From Bdellovibrionales bacterium Ga0074137 (GTDB taxonomy: Bacteria > Bdellovibrionota > Bdellovibrionia > Bdellovibrionales > JAMPXM01), in the NCBI GenBank assembly GCA_001464715.1, contig LNDT01000031.1, positions 1-64,000 on the forward strand: a DNA stretch of 64,000 nucleotides. The letters run 5' to 3'. Position numbers and translations under genes: made by a program. The notes under the pieces are model-generated. The model was not told where the DNA came from. It made no database searches and saw only the letters and a program-made list of their open reading frames with translations. Shown piece after piece: positions 1 to 7,946 of the stretch (the first letter of the stretch is position 1; every line of letters starts with the position of its first letter).

Positions 1-245
1 TCATATAATAAATGAGCGCCATCGAAATCACGACTGCCTATCGGCGTTTCAAGACATAGCAAGAAATCGTCTAGACGTTCGTCGTGACAAAAACCAATTC
101 TTCTGAAGCGACGTCCTGTCAGTTGAAACGAACCTTCGTGGCCGCCCGAGCGGCACTTGCGGCTAGAGGATCTTTCGCGGCGCTGCCTCTTTTTTTAGCT
201 CCGCCGGCGACGGTAATTTTCCAGTAACTGGGGAACTGGTCGGCT
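1..245 (-). pseudogene. decayed HNH endonuclease fragment
   Basis: Read on the minus strand, 180-245 encodes a peptide containing SPAELKKEAAPRK before a stop. It resembles the Lys-rich linker STAEVKKEAALPK of the intact HNH endonuclease just downstream (895-1995), and the DNA is similar too (180-225 against 1206-1250). After a frame change, further left, a stretch containing SGGHEGSFQLTGRR weakly resembles the AGGRCEFQSVSGQR part of the HNH domain. No intact frame covers the region. I infer a remnant of a second copy in the same orientation. The rest of 1-274 shows no convincing gene; a minus-strand ATG at 22 (MALIYYM...) runs off the edge and cannot be judged. Confidence 0.45.
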
Positions 246-274
246 GCGATCGGCAGTGTTTTTTCGCTTGGATT

Positions 275-733
275 TTACTGGATGGAAACCGTGCAAGACC
301 GATCAAGCTTCGGCGCATCGGCCGTCAGCGATTTCGTACCCGTCGAAGAATCCGACGCTGTCTGATCTTCTATAGGAATGGGTGCCTTTGTCAGAAGACC
401 TGACGCCGTCACAACCGAAGCCATATCGATGTTCGGAGCGGTCCGAAGTATCGAAATCATAGCGCTCGTCGCGCGCTGATTTTTATTCGCGCCTTTTTGG
501 AGATAGACTCCGCAGCTGACCAATTCGTCTTTGATTTCAACGGCAAGACCGCCTTCGACATGCGTGACGGCTCCGGTCGTCCCGCCACCACTGAGGTCGA
601 CGTTGCGCGAAACAAGAGAGAAGACAATAGAGGCCATAATCGCGAAGACGACGAACAGCCCCGCAGTGACGATTTGGGGCGCGTTTGAAGCAGTCTTTCG
701 TAGATTCACAAACATCTCCGCGAATAGGTTCAA
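275..733 (-). CDS. hypothetical single-pass membrane protein
   Basis: This encodes about 152 residues starting at TTG; an in-frame ATG lies at 715 but has a GGAG directly abutting it. A short N-terminal cytoplasmic segment is followed by one hydrophobic helix at about residues 20-42 (IVTAGLFVVFAIMASIVFSLV). The polar remainder should lie outside the inner membrane and holds two cysteines (SCGVYL near residue 74 and SCTV near the C-terminus) that could pair. The N-terminus loosely recalls short pilin-like or TadE-like membrane proteins, but no family signature is convincing. It is separated from the HNH gene by 160 bases that include a weak hairpin near 805-820. Function unknown. Confidence 0.6.
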   Translation of the reverse strand: MNLFAEMFVNLRKTASNAPQIVTAGLFVVFAIMASIVFSLVSRNVDLSGGGTTGAVTHVEGGLAVEIKDELVSCGVYLQKGANKNQRATSAMISILRTAPNIDMASVVTASGLLTKAPIPIEDQTASDSSTGTKSLTADAPKLDRSCTVSIQ

Positions 734-894
734 GGACGGTCGCCAATGACGGCGTCACGTGCTTAGTAATTCACGTCCTATGCCGCTTAAACGCCGATCT
801 TAATTCACCGTTCCTCGGTGCGGTTCTTCAATGAGTCTATACGCACACTGCACCTCGATAGCGCGCGGCGGGCGCCGTGGTTTTGCGATGGCCT

Positions 895-1995
895 CTACCT
901 GATCGCTGGAATGTAGGCCTTCATGAGTTTTCCTCCGAGAATTTGAGTGGCCGCATGTATGTTGTGCTGTCGGCAAAGTAGCCTCAGGTTTTCTTCGATT
1001 GAGGCACCACCCCTACAAACCGGGACGATGTGGTCGTATTCGAGCTCGTGGCATGCTTCACAACGCTGGCCACTTACACTTTGGAATTCACATCGACCAC
1101 CCGCCTTCACCCAAACACGTCTCTTTGTCGCGATAAGAATCGCGCGTGAGTCCGTAGGCTGATTTAGTTTCGCGAGAGCATTGTCTTCGATCGAAGTTTT
1201 TGGAAGGGCTGCCTCTTTTTTCACCTCCGCCGTCGACGGTGAATTATCAATCGGTGAATTCTCTGGAGCTTGTGACTTTGACTGGTGCGATTCAACGGAC
1301 GATCGTTTCGCTCGTACCCGTATCTCGCCGCGAGATTTTCTAAGCTGCGTTAGCTCTTTGGCCGCAAGTCGAAGTACGGTCTCTTTCAAATTCTGTGGTC
1401 GCCCCGATAAGCGGCGAATCTCTTCGAAAACTTTCATTTCATCTTCGGTGAATTCGATCGTCACGCGTGTTGTACCGCGCGCCGTTTCGCGTTGAACGAC
1501 GGGCACGGCTGGAAGCGGTGTCGCGAATTCCGTTGCGAGAACTTTTTCGGCCTCGCGCTTTGATTGACCGCAGAGCGCCAGCATCACGTCCTTTCGTTTT
1601 TCAGCAGTCACTTTGGTTTTTGAGAAGTTCTCATGCTGACGAATCATCGTGCGAGCCTGAGTCACCACAGACAGACTCAGCTCGCCAGACTCAAGTTTAC
1701 TTTCGATTTCGGAAGTTTCGCGCATCGCCCGCATGGCTTCGATTCGGCGACACGCAGCCGCCTCTGAATAGAGAAGTACTTTCGTGCAGTAGGCAAAAAG
1801 CGAAGGAAACCCAAGTTCTGCGAAAAGCTGACGTCGCTCGATCTCGCGCAAAAGACGTAAGATTTCGATTGTGATTCGGCGCCCTTCTTTCGCGAGACCG
1901 TCGATTTTTCGGATGAGCTGTTGATTCGTGAGAGATTGGATTTCGCGCAGCGGATTGTTCAAATGTGAAGTGTTGGTCTCAAAATTTGTCATCAT
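895..1995 (-). CDS. HNH endonuclease, DUF222-like N-terminus
   Basis: This is a 366-residue protein. Residues about 20-150 form a helical region (REIQSLTNQQLIRKIDGLA, then RRIEAMRAMRETSEIE) of the kind found before the nuclease domain in DUF222-type HNH proteins, which are abundant in Bdellovibrio. A Lys/Ser-rich linker covers about 215-275. The C-terminal HNH domain (about 290-355) shows CEF...C..C, DHIVPVCRGG, ENLRLLC and RQHN, giving the expected metal- and DNA-binding His/Asn/His set. It should cleave DNA, but its biological target is not known. Relics of related genes at 1-245 and 20485-20609 indicate a multicopy family in this genome. Confidence 0.85.
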   Translation of the reverse strand: MMTNFETNTSHLNNPLREIQSLTNQQLIRKIDGLAKEGRRITIEILRLLREIERRQLFAELGFPSLFAYCTKVLLYSEAAACRRIEAMRAMRETSEIESKLESGELSLSVVTQARTMIRQHENFSKTKVTAEKRKDVMLALCGQSKREAEKVLATEFATPLPAVPVVQRETARGTTRVTIEFTEDEMKVFEEIRRLSGRPQNLKETVLRLAAKELTQLRKSRGEIRVRAKRSSVESHQSKSQAPENSPIDNSPSTAEVKKEAALPKTSIEDNALAKLNQPTDSRAILIATKRRVWVKAGGRCEFQSVSGQRCEACHELEYDHIVPVCRGGASIEENLRLLCRQHNIHAATQILGGKLMKAYIPAIR

Positions 1996-2006
1996 TTCTT
2001 TTCTCC

Positions 2007-2285
2007 CTAGAGCTTCACTCTACACCCGCTTTTAAAATTGAAATTCGGGCCTCTCGTTGGTCCCGCAGCAGTAGGAGATTCGGAATCCGCGTGCGCGGAC
2101 GAAGCGAAAGATGAAACGCTGTAACGGGGCATCGTGCGCTGATAAAGGCGGTTCAGGGGTGGCTCCCGAATCGGCTTAGGTGTTCGGAGCAATTCAATTA
2201 AATAGGTGTCAACCGGTGTTTTGAAGCAGCGACAAAAAACCTTAAAAAATTCGGTGGTCGGATTCTTCGAGCGACCAAAGATCAT
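2007..2285 (-). pseudogene. possible relic of an AraC-family C-terminus
   Basis: The frame downstream of the MOSC gene contains FGRSKNPTTEFFKVFCRCF followed by KTPVDTYLIELL. This spacing resembles the second helix-turn-helix of AraC/XylS regulators (GFSxxSxFSRxFKxxFGxTPxxYR). An ATG at 2285 would give a 92-residue peptide. No ligand domain or first helix-turn-helix is present, and the frame continues upstream only by overlapping the MOSC gene. It may be a relic, a tiny hypothetical protein or noncoding sequence. The resemblance is by eye and weak. Confidence 0.25.
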
Positions 2286-2370
2286 GCGCCAATCGCGCGC
2301 GAAAGAGACAGAGCGATTTTGATTTGAAATATCGAAGCTGCCTAAAGCAATCCCGCAGAGCCATGATGCC

Positions 2371-3012
2371 CTAACGAAAACGGCGGCGGAAATGCTCGGC
2401 GATGCTGGGGTCGCTTGCGATCGTGTCCCAGATCGGACGACGGGGCTCGGCGGCAGAATTCCAGTCGCGGCGCTCGACCATATGGTTATAGAGTTCGAGA
2501 ACCGACATTCGTCCACCGCAAGACCGGCTGAGTTTCAAAGTGTCTCCTCGCCTCACGACACCTTCTTCTAGAACTTCAAAGTACACGCCAGGCCGGCGGA
2601 ACTCACGAATCACATCCATCGCGTCGGCTTGCTGAAATGAAAAGTTCAGGCGATTGCAAGGGTACCGCGGACCCGAAACACGAAGCCTCGCCGTTCCGAC
2701 TTCATACTCGTCGCCAATGGTAAAATCGGCTTCATCTAAAACATCGATCGTCAGATTTTCGCCGATATCACCGATTCCGACTGTCTTACCTAAACGACGT
2801 CCCAATTCAGGAAACGTCGACGCCGAAACCGCATAGACCACAGCTTCTTTAACGCCGTGAGCTTTGGGAACCGCGAACTCATCGCCGTCGACGCGGTCGA
2901 AAAGAACTTTGATCCCTTCGTCCACCGACGTTCGCCGCATCGACGTCGTGATCGTGACGCCGGCAAATTCGTAAGGTTTCGGTTTTCCGGTGTTGGTCGA
3001 AAGTACTTTCAT
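2371..3012 (-). CDS. MOSC domain-containing protein (YiiM-like)
   Basis: This is a MOSC-fold protein of the YiiM type, about 213 residues. The start chosen is MKVLSTNTGKPKPY, which matches the usual MKVLSVNVGxPR opening of the family. A longer frame reaches back to a GTG at 3126, but that extension would translate straight through a strong terminator at 3065-3096, so I reject it. GDIGENLTIDVL and the SGPRYPCNRLNFSF stretch with its conserved cysteine mark the beta-barrel that binds molybdenum cofactor sulfur chemistry in characterised relatives (YiiM and MOSC sulfurases). The substrate here is unknown. It stands alone, downstream of the flagellin region. Confidence 0.75.
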   Translation of the reverse strand: MKVLSTNTGKPKPYEFAGVTITTSMRRTSVDEGIKVLFDRVDGDEFAVPKAHGVKEAVVYAVSASTFPELGRRLGKTVGIGDIGENLTIDVLDEADFTIGDEYEVGTARLRVSGPRYPCNRLNFSFQQADAMDVIREFRRPGVYFEVLEEGVVRRGDTLKLSRSCGGRMSVLELYNHMVERRDWNSAAEPRRPIWDTIASDPSIAEHFRRRFR

Positions 3013-3064
3013 AAACGCGACCGTAGTCACGGCGCCCGCAAGAAACAAGACACCGCGCAGGGCG

Positions 3065-3096
3065 AAAAAAAACCCCGAGGGACGTTTCCCCCGGGG
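3065..3096 (-). terminator. strong intrinsic terminator
   Basis: On the minus strand the stem CCCCGGGGG / CCCTCGGGG (eight Watson-Crick pairs and one wobble) closes a six-base loop and is followed by eight Ts. It lies 53 bases upstream of the chosen MOSC start and far beyond the flagellin stop. Confidence 0.75.
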
Positions 3097-3285
3097 CTGG
3101 GCTTGAGAGTCGTCGTCTGTGGGCACGACTCACACTAAACTTTTAAAAAATCGACTCGAAATCTTCCAAGCCCTTCAAAGAAATTCCAAGTCGTTTTATT
3201 TCGCACCAATCATACGTTTCGCAGGACCGAGGTTCTCACCACGTCAATCCGATTTCTCGAAGCCCGATCTCTCGGATCGGCGTGA

Positions 3286-3320
3286 TGAAAACCCAGGTGT
3301 TCGGCAAGAGAGGACACCTG
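3286..3320 (-). terminator. possible flagellin terminator
   Basis: An inverted repeat CAGGTGT / ACACCTG (7 bp, 13-base loop) is followed on the minus strand by GGTTTTC. It lies about 65 bases past the flagellin stop. The tail is short, so this is a moderate call. Confidence 0.4.
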
Positions 3321-3384
3321 CTGCGGTCCTCCCCCTTCGAGACTACTTAAAGTAACTACGAACTATTTTATGTGCTATGTTCGA

Positions 3385-4212
3385 TCAACCGATCAGGCGA
3401 AGAGCCTGAGCCGGAGTCTGGTTAGCTTGCGCCATGACCGAGACCGCCGCTTGCTGCAACACTTGTGACGAGGCAAGCTCGGCACTTTCGTGAGCAACGT
3501 CAGCATCTCGAATCCGCGCGTTGGCGGCCGACAAGTTCTCGTACTGGATGTCGAGGTTACTTGTGGTTGTATTGAGTCGACTTTGTACCGCACCGAAGTC
3601 AGCGCGCATCTTACCGATTTCCGTCAACGCATCGTCGACAGAACCAAGCAGTGATCGTGCACCGTCTTTCGAGTCGACGGAAACTCCGTCGATTCCGAGC
3701 TTTCCGGACGTCGCATCAGCCGACATCTGGTACTTGATAATGTTCTCGTCGCCCGCAAAAGGTCCGACGTGAAACTCAAGCTCATCGCCCGTACCATCCA
3801 AAAGTTGTTTCGAACCGAAACGTGTTGTCTTCGCAATTCGATCCGACTCTTGCACAAGCTGCTGCACCTCTTGATCGAGGAAGCTTCGCTCGGTATCACC
3901 GATATTGTCCGACGCCGCTTGAACACCAAGCTCACGAAGACGAATCAAGATATTGTTGATCTCACCAAGGCCGCCTTCAGAGACCTGCACGAGAGAGATC
4001 GCGTTGAACGCGTTCTGCCGCGCCATCGCCAAACCTCGCGTTTGACCTTTGATGTTCTCAGAGATCGCGAGTCCCGCAGCGTCGTCCGCTGCATTCACGA
4101 TTCGACTTCCGGAAGACAATGCCGCCAGAGCGTGTGCTCCACGTGCTTGTTGTGTACCCAACTGTCGTTGAGCGTTGATCGCCGCAACGTTGGTAGAAAT
4201 TCTTAAGCCCAT
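3385..4212 (-). CDS. fliC: flagellin (filament subunit)
   Basis: This is a 275-residue flagellin exported by the flagellar type III apparatus to build the filament. The start at 4212 (MGLRISTNVAAINAQRQL) is the canonical flagellin N-terminus and has a good AAGGAG Shine-Dalgarno; a longer frame from 4329 is not real. The N-terminal D0/D1 helices (SSGSRIVNAADDAAGLAISE) and the C-terminal D1/D0 helices (DADVAHESAELASSQVLQQA, ending PAQALRLIG) are both present. There is almost no central variable domain, so it is a minimal-length flagellin. The leader is long and structured and a sigma-28-type promoter lies upstream. The second flagellin gene lies just beyond, with its own promoter region. Confidence 0.95.
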   Translation of the reverse strand: MGLRISTNVAAINAQRQLGTQQARGAHALAALSSGSRIVNAADDAAGLAISENIKGQTRGLAMARQNAFNAISLVQVSEGGLGEINNILIRLRELGVQAASDNIGDTERSFLDQEVQQLVQESDRIAKTTRFGSKQLLDGTGDELEFHVGPFAGDENIIKYQMSADATSGKLGIDGVSVDSKDGARSLLGSVDDALTEIGKMRADFGAVQSRLNTTTSNLDIQYENLSAANARIRDADVAHESAELASSQVLQQAAVSVMAQANQTPAQALRLIG

Positions 4213-4220
4213 ACGTACCA

Positions 4221-4302
4221 CTCCTTCTCGCCGATCAAGGCGAGCCCACAGCCACTCGCGACCATCGCAAGTGGGCGCATTCCGAAGCCCTCCCCGGAAT
4301 GC
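4221..4302 (-). promoter_or_regulatory. structured flagellin leader with CsrA-type GGA motifs
   Basis: On the minus strand three hairpins sit in tandem before the start codon. The first (4277-4302) has an 8-bp stem GCATTCCG / CGGAATGC around a loop carrying GGGA. The second (4252-4274) has a 10-bp stem with one wobble and a TGG loop. The third (4227-4244) has stem CTCGCC / GGCGAG and abuts the AAGGAG Shine-Dalgarno. A GGA in a hairpin loop plus a GGA in the Shine-Dalgarno is the arrangement CsrA binds in the Bacillus hag leader. CsrA binding here is inferred. Confidence 0.6.
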
Positions 4303-4503
4303 ATTGAACTTTGTTTTTCGTTCACACACTTCTTTCGAAGTGTTTTTGTGGGACGCCCGCGGTCATCGAGAAACCCGGGTGACTGGTCCGGTTCTCTCGC
4401 GCCGCGGGTCGATCTTAAGGAGTAGGTGTTTCGATTGACTGCCGAAACGCTCTAAACTTTATGACTGCCCCAATGTGTTTTTCCAATTGTCCGTACGAAC
4501 TAC

Positions 4504-4530
4504 TTCTCGGCTTTGGTCCAGGAAGCTTTA
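4504..4530 (-). promoter_or_regulatory. sigma-28 (FliA) type promoter for flagellin
   Basis: On the minus strand TAAA is followed by 15 bases and GCCGAGAA, against the sigma-28 consensus TAAA-N15-GCCGATAA (one mismatch). The expected start point is near 4497, which leaves a leader of about 285 bases before the flagellin at 4212. Confidence 0.75.
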
Positions 4531-4540
4531 GACCTAGGTC
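4528..4540. promoter_or_regulatory. palindromic box TAGACCTAGGTCG, copy 1
   Basis: It contains the perfect 10-bp palindrome GACCTAGGTC and overlaps or abuts the -35 element of the flagellin promoter on its upstream side. An identical 13-base copy lies 98 bases further upstream. A regulator-binding site is inferred. Confidence 0.45.
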
Positions 4541-4625
4541 GAGTCCAGTTCGTAACGCAGCGCATCTTGTATGCGTAAACACAAGTGAAGCGGCGAAAAA
4601 ATTTATTTTCATGGGGTGTGGTCGA

Positions 4626-4638
4626 CTAGACCTAGGTC
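4626..4638. promoter_or_regulatory. palindromic box TAGACCTAGGTCG, copy 2
   Basis: This is the second identical 13-base copy of the palindromic box. The 98-base offset is roughly an integral number of helical turns, compatible with looping or cooperative binding. Confidence 0.4.
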
Positions 4639-4698
4639 GGGGCGCTGGACCTTTGGCGAGCGTGGTCGTGGATCAACGCCAGGTGGTTGGCGGAAAAG

Positions 4699-5529
4699 TT
4701 AGAGGAGGAGTTTTAGTGCGCGGAAGGGACTTTGATTTGCTTGAGCAAGAACTGAAACGCCGAGCTCTTGAAGAACTTGGTTTCGCGCAAGCTTCGACGA
4801 TTCTTCCGCGACATCGACATCGGCAATTCGAGATCTTGCTTCCGTGACGTTCTGCCGCTGAGTTTCAAGATTGTTTCCAGCAATTTCAAGTCGCCCTTGA
4901 ATGGCGCCAAAACCCGCACGCGCTCCTGCAAGCTTCATCAAACTCTCGTCGAGATCCTGAAGCACATCTTGTGCGTCGTCTTGGTCACCGACGCTGAGCC
5001 CGGAAAGACCCAGCGCTGATGCTGTTGTGTCGGAATCAAGTTGATAGTTGATCACGTCAGTTTTCGTATCTCCGCTGGTGCCGACGAAGAAATCAAAATT
5101 TTCTCCGGTCCCTACGAGCAATTGTTTTTGTCCATAGCGTGTCGACTGCGCGATGCGGTCCGCTTCCGAAACGAGCGCTTGAAATTCCGTATCCAAGTAC
5201 TCGCGTTCGGTGTCACCGACCGTATCACTGGCCGATTGAACGGCGATCTCTCGAAGACGAACGACGATATTGTTTTGTTCTGAAAGCGCACCTTCAGCGA
5301 CTTGAATAAGACCGATGGCGCTGTCTGCGTTTCTTCGCGCCTGCATGAGGCCACTTTCCTGGCCGCGAAGCTGCTCTGAGATTGCAAAGCCCGCGGCATC
5401 ATCTCCGGGACGCACAATTCGATTTCCGGAAGCCAGCCGCTCGTAGGAACGCTGAAGCTCTTGACCGGTCTGGGACAGGTTTCTGTTGGCGGCAATGGCC
5501 GCGACATTCGTACCTATTCGTAAAGACAC
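4699..5529 (-). CDS. flagellin (second paralogue)
   Basis: This is a 276-residue flagellin starting at a GTG (MSLRIGTNVAAIAANRNL) with GGGAG six bases upstream. It has the D0/D1 N-terminus (YERLASGNRIVRPGDDAAGF) and the C-terminal DVAEESSKLARNQVLQEL...FRALKLLL. It is similar in length to the flagellin at 3385-4212 but clearly divergent in sequence, as in bacteria that build a filament from several flagellins. I see no sigma-28 match upstream. Instead a TATAAT-like element lies at 5618-5623 on the minus strand. The leader has a hairpin with GGA in its loop (5557-5576), so it too could be a CsrA target. Confidence 0.95.
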   Translation of the reverse strand: MSLRIGTNVAAIAANRNLSQTGQELQRSYERLASGNRIVRPGDDAAGFAISEQLRGQESGLMQARRNADSAIGLIQVAEGALSEQNNIVVRLREIAVQSASDTVGDTEREYLDTEFQALVSEADRIAQSTRYGQKQLLVGTGENFDFFVGTSGDTKTDVINYQLDSDTTASALGLSGLSVGDQDDAQDVLQDLDESLMKLAGARAGFGAIQGRLEIAGNNLETQRQNVTEARSRIADVDVAEESSKLARNQVLQELGVSVLAQANQSPFRALKLLL

Positions 5530-5556
5530 GAGAGGCTCCCGTCGTGAAAAGTCACA

Positions 5557-5576
5557 GGACCCCCTCCATGAGGTCC
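5557..5576 (-). promoter_or_regulatory. leader hairpin of second flagellin
   Basis: The minus-strand stem GGACC / GGTCC closes a ten-base loop containing TGGAGG, 28 bases upstream of the GTG start. With the GGGAG Shine-Dalgarno this repeats the paired-GGA layout of the first flagellin leader. Confidence 0.45.
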
Positions 5577-5617
5577 AGTTAGAGTTTCGGCAGTCTTAGA
5601 GCTTTTCGACGCATTGC

Positions 5618-5623
5618 ATTATA
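5618..5623 (-). promoter_or_regulatory. possible -10 element TATAAT
   Basis: A perfect TATAAT occurs on the minus strand about 90 bases upstream of the second flagellin start, without a clear -35. It is a housekeeping-type promoter candidate only. Confidence 0.3.
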
Positions 5624-5706
5624 ACTTGAGAGAATTACAGCGCGGCGCATTAAGACATTGAAATCTTAACGATTCCGGCGAACTCGTCCCAGAACGAGAC
5701 ACTCAC

Positions 5707-6438
5707 CTAGACGGCGCCGTAACGCTTTCTGTGGATGAACAAGCAAGTGAACAAGACGGTGCGGCCTTCGGCCTGTCCGAGGCCTTGGAACTGAAAGCTA
5801 AGGGCCTGCCCGGCCTCTGGTTTCAGAGGGTCATCAAGCCCGTGGTCTTTAACGACCTTCATTTCGACGTCGATGACTTTATTCTCGCCGTCGGTTCCAA
5901 GGTTTAAACGCCCTTTGAGAATTGAACCCATCGCCGGAAAAGGACCAGCCGCGAGCGGCCACAGAAGCCGAAGCCCACCGGCCGAGAGATCGAGAATAGA
6001 AAACTTGAGCAGGTTTTTTTTATCTAATGTTTCAAACGTCAAACCGTCCGTGCGAACAGAGACTCGAAAATCTTTTCGACGCTGAAGGCGCAAAAGGTTT
6101 CGACCTGCACTGACAGTGAACGTCGTCATCGACGTGTCTTGAACAACATCTCGAATCGCGTATTGGCCGTCGACGAGACTAAAAACGACTTCGATCGGGC
6201 TTCCGATTTTAAGACCGTTGGGAAAACTGGCCGAAAGCATCTGGGCCTTCTGGCCTTCTTTTTTCTTCACGCCAAGCACAGCGTTTGTTCCACTCACGCC
6301 GCGAATCTCGAGTTCAATATTGATCGTCGGCAATCCCTCTTCGGCAAACGAGCAATACACTTCGGCCGAACTAGCTTCGGCAGCCTTTAGGATTCTAGTG
6401 ATTTCATCGTAAGCGGTGATTTGATCGAGGTCGCTCAT
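5707..6438 (-). CDS. PilZ-domain protein, YcgR-like
   Basis: This is a 243-residue protein (start MSDLDQITAY; four more residues are possible from 6450). The N-terminal half resembles the YcgR-N beta domain. The C-terminal PilZ domain has the c-di-GMP signature RRKDFR at about residues 120-125 and DLSAGG at about 150-155, the RxxxR and D/NxSxxG motifs. YcgR-type proteins couple c-di-GMP to flagellar motor braking, and the location beside two flagellins supports such a role here, though this is inference. The gene could equally govern another c-di-GMP output. A TTAAGA / TCTTAA inverted repeat lies past the stop at 5650-5669. Confidence 0.8.
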   Translation of the reverse strand: MSDLDQITAYDEITRILKAAEASSAEVYCSFAEEGLPTINIELEIRGVSGTNAVLGVKKKEGQKAQMLSASFPNGLKIGSPIEVVFSLVDGQYAIRDVVQDTSMTTFTVSAGRNLLRLQRRKDFRVSVRTDGLTFETLDKKNLLKFSILDLSAGGLRLLWPLAAGPFPAMGSILKGRLNLGTDGENKVIDVEMKVVKDHGLDDPLKPEAGQALSFQFQGLGQAEGRTVLFTCLFIHRKRYGAV

Positions 6439-6474
6439 ACTTGATAACAAGCATGTCGAAGTGTTCGGCCGAGT

Positions 6475-6903
6475 TCAAGCTGCGATGTTCGATGTCGCCG
6501 TTGGCAATTGACTTAAAATATCAGTGATCGTCGTGGCGCGACTGACCTCTTTGTAGACTTGGGCGCCACGGCGGCGCGCGGCCTCTTTCATCTGTCGCTC
6601 GACACGCTGGACAGCGGGATAATTTTGACGCGAGACCATTTCGCGCGAGAGACCATCATCAGCGCCTGACGCCTCAAGCGATTGAAGCGCACGGACAGTC
6701 CGCCCCTCGCGAGCTTTTGCTTCAGCCTCTTCTCTCTTGGCATCCGACTTTGCGGCGTCGTCGGCATCTTCAGAAGCTTTCACCTGACTTCGAATCAAAG
6801 ACGCGAGTTTTGAAAGCGAAGCCCGGGTCGTTTCGTCCAGCGGACCAACGCCATTGGCCAGAGCCGAATTTGGTGGCTCAAAGGGAGCGGAAGAGACCTT
6901 CAT
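6475..6903 (-). CDS. hypothetical protein, charged and helical
   Basis: This encodes 142 residues with no signal peptide or membrane segment. The middle (about 40-75) is rich in Ala, Glu, Lys and Asp (KASEDADDAAKSDAKREEAE) and probably helical or coiled. The C-terminal part has RRRGAQVYKEVSRATTITDI. I do not recognise a family. It sits 23 bases after meaB and 36 bases before the PilZ gene, so it is probably co-transcribed with them. It could be a flagellar accessory or simply an uncharacterised cytoplasmic protein. Confidence 0.6.
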   Translation of the reverse strand: MKVSSAPFEPPNSALANGVGPLDETTRASLSKLASLIRSQVKASEDADDAAKSDAKREEAEAKAREGRTVRALQSLEASGADDGLSREMVSRQNYPAVQRVERQMKEAARRRGAQVYKEVSRATTITDILSQLPTATSNIAA

Positions 6904-6926
6904 ACGGCGACCTTCATGGTCCTAGT

Positions 6927-7880
6927 TTAAACTTTCGGCGGAGGCTTCGCGCCGAAAAACGACCGGAACAAATCTCCGAGATCTTTTGGCGTTTCAATCT
7001 GAAACGACTGTTTCAAGACCGAGCGCTCGGCCTCCACCATCAACAAAGCACGAGCTTCCGCCTGAAGACGCCGCGGTTCTTTGCGTGATGTTCGCCATCG
7101 ATCCGTCTCGTTTCGCGCGCGATCGATGTTCGTTTTGTAGTCTTTAAGGCCAGTTCCGGTGAGCGCCGAAATTTTAAAAACTTTCGGAGCGTCCGGCCCC
7201 ATGGCGCGCGGATCAAGCTCGACCGCGGCTTCAATTTCCCTAGCAAAAACATCAGCACCAGGACGGTCTGACTTATTCACGGCAAACGTGTCGGCAATTT
7301 CCATGAGCCCCGCCTTCATACCCTGAATTCCGTCGCCCGATTCAGGCGTAAGAATAACGGAGACATGATCAGCGACATTCATAATTTCAAGTTCGGTTTG
7401 TCCAACACCGACGGTTTCAAGAAGAATAATATCAAAACCCGCAATATCGAATGCCCGCACCATCAGCCACGCCGAGGCACTTAAACCGCCCAAGGATCCG
7501 CGCGAACCCAGAGACCGAATAAAAACTTTTTCGTCCAGAGCGTGGTCTTGGTAACGAATGCGGTCGCCCAAGATGGCTCCCTGAGTGAACGGGCTTGAAG
7601 GATCCACCGCAAGAACGCCGACCGTAAGACCATCAGCGCGCCACAATCCAATCAGCTGAGAAATCAAAGTGGATTTACCGGCACCCGGGGGGCCAGTGAT
7701 TCCGATGCGAAATGCGTTTTTTTTCGGCTCCAGCAAGTCTTCGCTCTCGCCGACCGAACGTGGGCCCGTGCGCTCAAGGCGCGTTAAAAGTTTCGCCAGC
7801 GCACGCCGATCGCCGGCGCGGGTGTCTTTGACAAGCTCTTGAGTCACAAGTTGTTGGGTTTCTTTTGCCGCGGTTCCCAT
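6927..7880 (-). CDS. meaB: methylmalonyl-CoA mutase-associated GTPase MeaB
   Basis: This is a 317-residue G3E-family P-loop GTPase. The Walker A motif GPPGAGKS lies at residues 63-70, followed by VDPSSPFTQGAILGDRIR, SRGSLGGLSA, ETVGVGQTE (switch II/Walker B) and NKSD (base recognition). MeaB, also annotated ArgK, chaperones cofactor delivery and protection of adenosylcobalamin-dependent methylmalonyl-CoA mutase. No mutase gene is present in this window, so the partner must be elsewhere or the protein serves another B12 enzyme. Confidence 0.9.
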   Translation of the reverse strand: MGTAAKETQQLVTQELVKDTRAGDRRALAKLLTRLERTGPRSVGESEDLLEPKKNAFRIGITGPPGAGKSTLISQLIGLWRADGLTVGVLAVDPSSPFTQGAILGDRIRYQDHALDEKVFIRSLGSRGSLGGLSASAWLMVRAFDIAGFDIILLETVGVGQTELEIMNVADHVSVILTPESGDGIQGMKAGLMEIADTFAVNKSDRPGADVFAREIEAAVELDPRAMGPDAPKVFKISALTGTGLKDYKTNIDRARNETDRWRTSRKEPRRLQAEARALLMVEAERSVLKQSFQIETPKDLGDLFRSFFGAKPPPKV

Positions 7881-7946
7881 AAGATTATTCTTAGCGCAAA
7901 AGCACGACAGGAAGCAGGACTATTTTTATCGCGACGGTTGGCTGGA

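Larger units (their letters stand above)
3013..3384. other. intergenic region with two minus-strand hairpins
   Basis: The 372 bases lie between the flagellin stop and the MOSC start. They hold a weak terminator-like hairpin near 3286-3320, suited to end the flagellin transcript, and a strong intrinsic terminator at 3065-3096. The segment between them (about 3097-3285) could be a small minus-strand RNA or an attenuating leader for the MOSC gene. I see no convincing coding sequence. Confidence 0.5.
4213..4698. other. flagellin upstream region: promoter, palindromes and structured leader
   Basis: The 486 bases between the two flagellin genes contain no credible gene. Reading towards the 4212 start, they hold two copies of a palindromic box (4626-4638 and 4528-4540), a sigma-28-type promoter (4504-4530) and a roughly 285-base leader with at least three hairpins. 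Confidence 0.7.

Noticed and set aside
1-22. Minus-strand gene start at the left edge (MALIYYM)
   Set aside because: Only seven codons are visible and no ribosome-binding site is evident.
3012-3126. N-terminal extension of the MOSC protein from a GTG at 3126
   Set aside because: It would be translated through a strong terminator hairpin with a T-tract, and the family's usual N-terminus starts at MKVLS.
4461-4847. Plus-strand open frame across the flagellin promoter region
   Set aside because: It overlaps the promoter, the palindromic boxes and the 3' end of the second flagellin on the other strand, and its residues show no motif.
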